A stretch of DNA of 12,099 bases from REEB95 sp050729835 (lineage in GTDB: Bacteria; Pseudomonadota; Alphaproteobacteria; ATCC43930; CGMCC-115725): contig JBOHLS010000047.1 of NCBI GenBank assembly GCA_050729835.1, positions 1 through 12,099 of the forward strand, given 5' to 3'. The notes under the pieces are model-generated. The model was given only the letters and a program-made list of their open reading frames with translations, had not been told where the DNA came from and made no database searches. Below are positions 1 through 7,100 of the stretch, piece after piece. Made by a program: the position numbers and the translations under genes. How positions within the stretch are numbered: position 1 is the stretch's first letter; each line of letters opens with the position of its first letter.

Positions 1-40
1 TGAAAGCCGGTGAGTGGTTCCGGCGTGTGCGTCTCGTCAT
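1..40 (-). CDS. IS3-family transposase OrfA, N-terminal fragment (partial)
   Basis: Reading the minus strand from an ATG at 40-38 gives MTRRTRRNHSPAF and then the window ends. I recognise this as the usual opening of a class of IS3-family OrfA proteins, DNA-binding helix-turn-helix subunits of the transposase, in which the next residues are typically KAKVALAA. A good Shine-Dalgarno AGGAG lies on the minus strand at 50-46, five bases before the ATG, which supports the start. Only 13 codons are visible, so whether the gene is intact is unknown. The protein differs from the OrfA at the right edge (MERRSFTREF), so these are two different elements. Confidence 0.6.
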   Translation of the reverse strand, partial: MTRRTRRNHSPAF

Positions 41-106
41 GTCAGCTCCTGATAGGCGGCGATCCTCGCCGCTGTCAGGCAGAAAATCCACTTATCGTCC
101 TGTTCA
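1..106 (-). mobile_element. IS3-family insertion sequence, terminal fragment (runs off the left edge)
   Basis: The leftmost bases carry, on the minus strand, the start of an IS3-type transposase OrfA (see next entry) with its ribosome binding site. The sequence upstream of that start should therefore be the terminal region of the element. IS3-family ends usually begin with TG. On the minus strand a TG-initial stretch, TGAACAGGACG, begins at base 106, so I place the outer end there tentatively. The other terminus is outside the window, so neither the inverted repeat nor a target duplication can be checked. The presence of an IS end is fairly well supported; the exact boundary is a guess. Confidence 0.45.
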
Positions 107-362
107 GATTCTCGGAGCCAGCTCTGAGAGAGGGCCGCTAAGATCAAAGATCATCATGCAACCAATATCGCACGCCCCAGGGACAGGCCAAAGGGGCGCA
201 AAAGTTCAAACTTCTGGCCTGCCACCTCAAACGGGCTATCCACTCGGTTGTTGTATGTTGAGCGGCACATAACCACATCACGGCTATCGTTGGCAGCGCT
301 GATGGGCGTCGACGGCTGAGAGAGATCGGGGCTCCCGCCTGACCGTATAAGAGGTGTGTGCC
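107..362. other. Gene-free stretch between an IS end and a short ORF
   Basis: I see no convincing coding sequence here on either strand. The open frames lack family resemblance, a ribosome binding site and consistent GC-rich third positions. The only structure noticed is an imperfect inverted repeat at 184-221, annotated separately. The last bases, 351-356 (GAGGTG), are the ribosome binding site of the following small gene. The stretch may be leftover intergenic DNA into which the left IS element inserted. Confidence 0.5.
184..221. repeat. Imperfect inverted repeat with a nested dyad
   Basis: CAGGCCA at 184-190 is the reverse complement of TGGCCTG at 215-221. Inside the 24-base loop a second dyad, AAGTT (202-206) and AACTT (209-213), is separated by only two bases. 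No T-run follows on either side, so it is not a standard intrinsic terminator. It could be a regulator site, an RNA hairpin or chance. Confidence 0.35.
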
Positions 363-452
363 ATGTCCTCGTGGTTAATCCCGCCGATCGTCATTCCCAT
401 TTTGTTTGGTATCTTGGTCGTCGCATACGCGCTCTATCGCGCGTACGCGTGA
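363..452 (+). CDS. 29-residue single-span membrane peptide
   Basis: An ATG at 363 opens a 29-codon frame ending in TGA at 450-452. A strong Shine-Dalgarno GAGGTG lies at 351-356, six bases before the ATG, which is the main reason to believe it. The peptide starts MSSWLIPP, continues with an almost unbroken hydrophobic stretch (about residues 5-24, rich in Ile, Val, Leu and Pro) and ends in a short tail with one Arg (ALYRAYA). This is the pattern of a small integral membrane protein with a single helix; the positive-inside rule would put the C-terminus in the cytoplasm. It belongs to no family I recognise and no function is assigned. The zinc-finger gene follows 11 nt later on the same strand, so the two may be cotranscribed. 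A chance ORF this short is possible, but the ribosome binding site and hydrophobic composition argue against it. Confidence 0.55.
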   Translation: MSSWLIPPIVIPILFGILVVAYALYRAYA

Positions 453-463
453 CCAAGTAGGGT

Positions 464-700
464 GTGTCAAGCTGCCTTCCGAAGTTCCGGAACGATCGCG
501 GAGTTGCGGAGATCCGGATTGGAGGGAAGGAATTTCATTGCGTCGGTGTGTCGCCGCCGCACGATCGTCCGCACGTCTACATCAACATGGGCGATCAGGA
601 CACGATCCTTTGCCCCTACTGCGCGACACTGTTTCGCTTCGATCCGCTACTTAGGCCGTTCACAGCCGACCCGCCGGATAGCCTATACGTCGATTCTTAA
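464..700 (+). CDS. CHCC-type zinc-finger domain protein
   Basis: A 78-residue protein resembling the short bacterial zinc-finger CHCC family (related to the zinc site of mitochondrial complex I subunit NDUFS6), where four Cys/His residues hold one zinc. Visible candidate ligands are C26, H33 or H37, and the pair C50-P-Y-C53. The core HVYINMG (37-43) followed by ILCPYCATLFRFDP (48-61) is characteristic. In relatives as I remember them the His lies three residues before the conserved V-Y/F; here that position is R35, so H33 or H37 would have to substitute. Length is normal for the family. The start is GTG at 464: a TAG at 458-460 closes the frame just upstream and the next in-frame start (GTG, residue 29) would cut off C26. 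The ribosome binding site is weak (AGG at 459-461, very close to the start). Molecular function is not known to me; the family suggests a soluble cytoplasmic zinc protein. Confidence 0.75.
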   Translation: MSSCLPKFRNDRGVAEIRIGGKEFHCVGVSPPHDRPHVYINMGDQDTILCPYCATLFRFDPLLRPFTADPPDSLYVDS

Positions 701-782
701 AACGGCGCCACTTTTCAGATTTCCGGATGAACGTGCCGCCGCCGCGCGGCCACTCAATCTCCCGGCATGAGGAGAAATCTCG

Positions 783-984
783 ATGAACATTTGGACAGCC
801 ATGAAGCGCCTAAATCGCAGCTTTAACCGCTGGTCAGCGCATGGGGGCCGACAAGATCGTGGCGAATCTCGATGGCACCGACAACAGGCATACGAGGGGC
901 GCCAAGAAGCATATCGGTGCGTGGGACCTTCTCGCGAAAGATCGTGGGTCCGGCGGGCACGGATCTGACGACGCGAAAGTATAG
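783..984 (+). pseudogene. Short hypothetical gene, apparently frameshifted at a G5 run
   Basis: ATG at 783 is preceded by a good Shine-Dalgarno AGGAG (770-774, eight bases away). The frame reads MNIWTAMKRLNRSFNRWSAH and then, after the G5 run at 843-847, becomes an Arg-rich, low-quality sequence stopping at 966-968. Dropping one G from the run moves to another frame that is clean and coding-like to a TAG at 982-984, with mostly G or C third positions: GADKIVANLDGTDN, then AKKHIGAWDLLAKD, then a Gly/Asp-rich tail. The restored product would be about 66 residues. It could be a decayed gene, a sequencing error at a homopolymer, or two unrelated small frames (the second from ATG 841, which has no ribosome binding site). 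I recognise no family and assign no function. Confidence 0.4.
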
Positions 985-1118
985 GCTTGAAGAGGTTCCC
1001 AAATAGTCGACACAGGTCGGGCAATTGCTCCCGATTGCCACCAGCTCAGCTGCAAGTCGCTCCGTCTAAGTTCGTGTGCTTGCGCTACCGTGCCAATGGC
1101 CGCTCTATGCTGAACATT

Positions 1119-1141
1119 GGCTTTAAACAAGGCCGAAAGCC
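1119..1141 (+). promoter_or_regulatory. Hairpin and ribosome binding site at the ndvB start
   Basis: GGCTTT (1119-1124) and AAAGCC (1136-1141) form a perfect 6-bp stem whose 11-base loop holds AAGG (1129-1132), the only plausible Shine-Dalgarno for ndvB. The stem abuts the TTG start at 1142, and AAGG lies nine bases before it. A short upstream frame (from ATG 1107; longer with GTG 1074 or TTG 987) ends in TGA at 1143-1145, overlapping the TTG as TTGA. A ribosome finishing that frame would open the hairpin and could reinitiate, which would be translational coupling. The structure is seen in sequence; the regulatory role is inferred. Confidence 0.4.
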
Positions 1142-4100
1142 TTGAGCTACGCAAAACCTGCTGATACTTCAAATCTTGCCGCCGCGTTTGCGCCGTTGGA
1201 AGAACCTATCCGCGCCGAACTGTTCAGCGTCGAACGGCTGGAACAGCACGCTGAAAGCCTCGCGGCGGCGCAGCGGGTCTCCCAGAAAGGTAGTCGCGCC
1301 AGCCGACATGCGCCGCGGCTTTATGCCAATACGAAAGTCCTGATCGCCGCCTATCGGGCGATCGTCGACGCGACGCGTGCGCACGAGCCGATTACTTTGG
1401 CAGCCGAATGGCTGCTCGACAATTTCCATATCGTGGATGAACAGATCCGCGAGATCAAAGATGATCTGCCACCCGGCTTCTATCGCAGGCTGCCGAAGCT
1501 GCTCGATGGGCCGCTGGCCGGATACCCGCGCGTCTTCGGCGTCGCCTGGGCACTCGTCGCCCACACCGATAGTGCGTTCGACGTCCTGAAACTCACGCGC
1601 TTGGTGGCGGCGTATCAGCGCGTTCAACCGCTTACCATCGGCGAGCTATGGGCGATCCCGATCACCTTACGCATCACGCTGGTCGAGAATTTGCGCCGTC
1701 TGGCGGAGGCCATTGTCGCGCGGCTCGACGCAAGTCGGCGGGCCGATGCGTTGATGGATAGGATTCTCGGAACGAAAACAAGCAGCGACGAGACTGCGGC
1801 TGCGATCATGTACAGTCTCGATCAGATCCCATGGTCCACCGCCTTTGCCGTGCAACTGGCCCAGCGCTTGCGTGATCGCGATCCTAATGTCACGCCCGCA
1901 GTGCAATGGCTAAATAAAAGACTCACGGCAGAAGGAACAACCACGGATCGGATCGTCCGCGACGAAGTCCAGCGCCAGAGCGCGATGAACGTCACCGTGC
2001 GCAACGTAATCACGAGCATGCGCCTGGTCTCGACGATCAATTGGGCGGAATGGTTCGAGAGCGTAAGTCTCGTCGACGTGGCATTGCGTGCGGCAAGCGA
2101 TTTCGCCGCTATGGATTTTACAACCCGCGATCTCTACCGCCGCGCGATCGAGGAGGTGGCGCGCAATTCCGGGCACGATGAGATCGAGATCGCTCAATTG
2201 GCGATTACGACAGCAAGACAGGCCGGCGACGTGGCGGTGCGAACGAACGTGCCTTTGGGCCGCGAATGCAATCCTGGCTATTACCTAATCTCGAAGGGCC
2301 GCCAGGGCTTCGAACGGCGCCTGAACAGCCGCGTTCCACTGGGACGGCGGCTTTTTCATGCGATTGCCGCGGGCGGCATACACGGCTATGCCGGGATCAT
2401 TACACTTGTGGGTGCGATTGCCCTCGGTTTTGGGCTGGTCGGCACGGCGTATGGCGGACTCAGTGGTTGGGCGATCGCCCTGCTCGCAATTCTGGGTACG
2501 GTTCCCGCGTCGGATGTCGCCGTTGCCTTAGTCAATCGCATCATTACGCAAAATGTGGGTGCGGTGCCATTACCTGGGCTCGAGCTTCGCGACGGTGTGC
2601 CAGCGGATCTCAGGGCCATCGTCGTCATGCCCACAATGCTGACGAATCGAGATTTGATCGACGGACAGATCGAGCGCCTGGAAATTCACTTTCTGTCGAA
2701 CGCCGACGGCAATCTCCATTTTGCACTGCTTTCGGATTGGGCGGATTCACCCGTCAAGATTTCCGCGACCGACGAAAGTCTGGTCGGAGCCGCCGCGGAA
2801 GGAATCGCCCGTCTCAACCGGCAATACGGGCCGGCTAACGCGGGCGCACGTTTCTTTCTGTTGCATCGTCGGCGGGTTTGGAACGAGGGAGAAGGTAAGT
2901 GGATCGGCTGGGAGCGCAAGCGCGGCAAGCTGCACGAACTGAACCGACTCCTGCGCGGTGCGACCGACACCACCTTCCTGAATATCGACGACAAACCAGC
3001 CGCGCTCCCCACAGTCCGCTACGTTATTACACTCGACGCGGATACACGCATGCCGATCGGCACGGCGAAGCGACTGATTGGGAAGATGGCCCATCCTCTC
3101 AACCGCTCGCGTTTCGATCGGCGCCTAGGTCGCGTCGTGGAAGGGCACGGAATTCTTCAGCCGCGAGTGACCCCATCGCTGCCAATCGGACGAGAAGGAT
3201 CGCTGTTCCAGCGTGCCTTCTCGGGGCCCAACGGTCTTGATCCCTACGCCTTTGCCGTCTCCGACGTCTATCAGGATTTGATCGAGGAGGGTTCTTATGT
3301 TGGCAAGGGAATCTACGATGTCGATGTTGTCGAACGCGCGATGCAGGCGAAGATCCCCGACAGCACAGTATTGAGCCACGATCTATTGGAGGGGATATTC
3401 ACCCGCGCCGGACTCACTTCCGATGTCGAATTCGTCGAAGAATTTCCATCGCGCTACGACGTCGCGAGCGCAAGGCAACATCGCTGGACCCGCGGCGACT
3501 GGCAATTGCTGCCCTGGCTTTTTGGTTGCGGCCCCGTTGGGCACGACAATTACGAACGAAGCGCCCTTCCGGCGGCCGGGCGGTGGAAGTTGCTGGACAA
3601 TCTGCGCCGTTCGCTTTCCGCGCCGGCGATGCTTCTGGCCTTCATCGTGGGCTGGCTCCAGCCATTTGACGCAGCACTGACATGGACCGTGTTCATACTC
3701 TTCACCCTGGCATTCCCTCCATTGCTCCCGGCAATCGCTAATGTCGTTCCCAGGCGGGCGGGTGTTTCACTGCGTAACCATTTGAACGGCATTCGCAAAG
3801 ATCTGGCGCTCGGCATTCTGCAGAGCGCGTTTCTCATTACCTTCCTCGCGCATCAGGCCTGGCTGATGGTCGATGCCGTGATGCGGACGCTGTACCGTCT
3901 GTTCATAGCGCGCCGCCGATTGCTCGAATGGACGACCGCCGCACAGTCGGTCGAAGACGCACAATTCGATTCCCGCACGCTTGGCGTTCAGATCGTGGCG
4001 AGTGTCACGTTCGCTGCCGCCCTCGGCGTCGTCATCGTGTTTGTTGGTGATCACACCTGGCCGCTCGCCGCGTCATTTGCGGCGCTCTGGATCTTTTCGC

Positions 4101-7100
4101 CCGTAGCGGCAAGGCTCGCGAGCCTACCGCCGCCCGTGACCGGACATCTGTCGGTGACCGCCGCCGACGCCCACGCGCTGCGCCTGATCGCGCGGCGGAC
4201 GTGGCGCTTCTTTGAGACTTTTGTCACGGCGGAAGACAACATGCTTCCGCCCGATAATTTCCAGGAAGAGCCGCATCCGGTGGTGGCGCATCGCACCTCG
4301 CCGACGAATATCGGCCTGTATCTGCTGTCGACCGTCGTCGCACGCGATTTCGGCTGGCTGGGCACTTTCGACACGTTGGACCGGTTGGAAGCGACGATTG
4401 CCACAATGGGCAAACTCGAGCGCTTTCGTGGCCATCTCTACAACTGGTACGACACGCGAGATCTGCACGCCCTGGAGCCAAAATATATTTCCACCGTCGA
4501 CAGCGGTAATCTCGCCGGCCATCTAATCGCGCTCGGCAATGCCTGCCGCGAGATGGCCGTGGGCCCGACTTTCAACCCGCGCTGGATTGACGGGCTGAAG
4601 GACACGATTGGCCTTCTCGGCGAATCACTGCGTGCCAATCCGCGAGAGCCGCCGCCGTCAAAGCTGGCAGCGGTGATTGACGAATTCGTCGCCCTTCTCG
4701 CGCACCAGCCCGGCGATGCAATGGCCATGGCGCGGCTCATGGATGAGTTGGTTCGCTGCACGGATGCGATCATGGAGATCACCAAAGGTTCCGCCGATGG
4801 TCGAACCTGGGAGGTTCCGATCTGGGCGGATGCGCTGCGCGTGTCGGTTCATGCGCATCGGCGCGACTTCGAAGCGCTTATGCCATGGGCTGGGATTGTC
4901 GCGCGCAACGTGGCGTGGGTAGACGCCTTCGAACTGCCAGACCTTGCCGCAATGCCCACGCTTGAACGCCTGCCGTTGCTTTGCGACGCGGCGCTACGGA
5001 GTCTCAAGAACCGAAAATTAGACACGTCAGGCAATGATCCCGATACGGCCGCACTGATCACCGCACTGAGAAAATCCGAGCAGGCGGCACGATCGCTCCT
5101 CCATCGCCTGGCGATGCTCGCCGAAACGTCCAAGACGATGGCGACTGCCATGGAATTCGGCTTTTTATTCAATCCTGATCGGCAGCTTCTATCAATCGGC
5201 TATCGCGGCACCGATGACAGCCTCGATTCCAATTGTTACGACCTACTCGCCTCCGAGGCGCGGTTGGCGAGCTTTATCGCGATCGCCAAGGGCGACGTTC
5301 CGGCGCGGCATTGGTTTCATCTTGGGCGCACCTTGACGCCAATCGACGGCGGGTCGGGTCTGATCTCATGGTCGGGCTCGATGTTCGAATATCTGATGCC
5401 CTCGCTCGTCATGCGCGCGCCCGCGGGCAGTCTGCTCGAAAAGACCAATCGCCTGATCGTGCGACGGCAGATCGAGTATGGTGACAAGCTAGGCATTCCC
5501 TGGGGCATGTCGGAATCCGAATATAACGCGCGCGATATCGAGCAGACATATCAGTATTCGAGTTTCGGCGTTCCGGACCTCGGCTACAAACGCACCCTCG
5601 CCGAAAATACGGTCGTCACGCCCTATGCGACGGCGCTTTCCGCCATGGTCGATCCCGCCGCCGCGGTACGAAACTTCGAGCGTTTCGCGCGGCTCGGCGC
5701 ACGCGGCCAATATGGCTGGTATGAGGCCGTCGACTATACGCGTTCGCGCGTGCCCGAGGGTGCAAAATTCGCCGTCGTGTCCGCCTATATGGCGCATCAT
5801 CAGGCGATGAGCCTGGTCGCTGTGGCCAATGCGCTTCAGGATGGCGCGGTGCGTGCGCGCTTCCATGCCGAGGCGATCGTCCAATCGGCTGAGCTGCTGC
5901 TCCAGGAACGCATGCCACGCGATGTGGCGCTTGCGCGGCCACCGCGAGAACACACGACCGAAGCGGTCGAAACCGCCGACCTCGTTCCCAAAATTCAGCG
6001 GCGCTATACGAACGCCCATTCGCGCGTGCCGCGCACTCAGCTTCTTTCGAATGGACGTTATTCCGTGATGGTGACGGCCGCGGGTTCAGGCTACAGCCGC
6101 TGGCGCGATGTTGCCATCACGCGCTGGCGCGAGGACACGACCTGCGATGGCTGGGGCTCCTACATCTTTCTGCGCGACGTGCGCAGCGGAGATGTGTGGT
6201 CAGCCGGCTACCAGCCGTGCGGCACGGAACCAAGCGCCTACGAAGCGGCCTTCTTCGAAGACCGCGCCCAGATCGTTCGGCGCGACGGTTCGATCGGCAC
6301 CAAGCTGGAGATCGCGATCTCGCCCGAGGATGACGCGGAGGTGCGGCGCGTTTCTATCACCAATCACGGCGCGCGCGCGCGGGAGATCGACGTGACGTCC
6401 TACGCTGAAATTGCATTGGCAAGGCAATCCGATGACGTCGCCCATCCCGCCTTTTCCAAATTGTTCGTAGAAACGGAATTCGTGCCGAGTCTCGGGGCGA
6501 TTCTCGCCAGGCGGCGACGGCGTTCGGATGGCGATCCACAGGTTTGGGCGGCGCATCTTGTTGTTGTCGAAGGCGAGATCGCGGGTGACGTGCAGTTTGA
6601 AACTGATCGTGCGCGCTTTCTCGGACGCGGGCAAACCAATCGAGCGCCTGTCGCGGTGCACGACGGTTGGCCGCTCTCGAACACGGTGGGCCCGGTCCTC
6701 GATCCAGTGTTCAGCCTGCGCCAACGCTTGCGAATTCCGCGCGGCGCCACGGCGCGGCTGGCGTTTTGGACGATGGTTGCGCCGACGCGCGAGGCGGTGC
6801 TCGACCTCGCGGACAAGCATCACGACGCGATGGCGTACGAGCGCGCCATCACGCTCGCTTGGACCCAGGCACAGATGCAACTCCATCATCTGGGAATTTC
6901 CTCGGATGACGCGCATTTGTTCCAGCGGCTCGCCAATCACGTGCTCTATTCCGACCCCGCTCTGCGGCCCACGCAAGATGTCCTCAAGCGCGGCGCACGA
7001 AAGTTGTCCATGCTCTGGGCGCACGGGATATCGGGCGACCTTCCCATCGTGCTCGTCCGGGTCGCGGAGGCCGACGACCTCGAACTCGTCCGCCAAACGC

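Noticed and set aside
346..351. TATAAG as a -10 box for the small membrane peptide gene
   Set aside because: It touches the Shine-Dalgarno at 351-356, so transcripts starting from it would lose that site, and no -35 element is present at 16-18 bp.
735..750. GC-rich hairpin after the zinc-finger gene as a terminator
   Set aside because: GCCGC and GCGGC can pair, but no T-run follows; the sequence continues as CACTCAATC.
1042..1052. CAGCTCAGCTG dyad and the nearby GGCAAT/ATTGCC pair (1020-1039) as operators for ndvB
   Set aside because: Short dyads like these are frequent by chance, and no known regulator consensus is matched.
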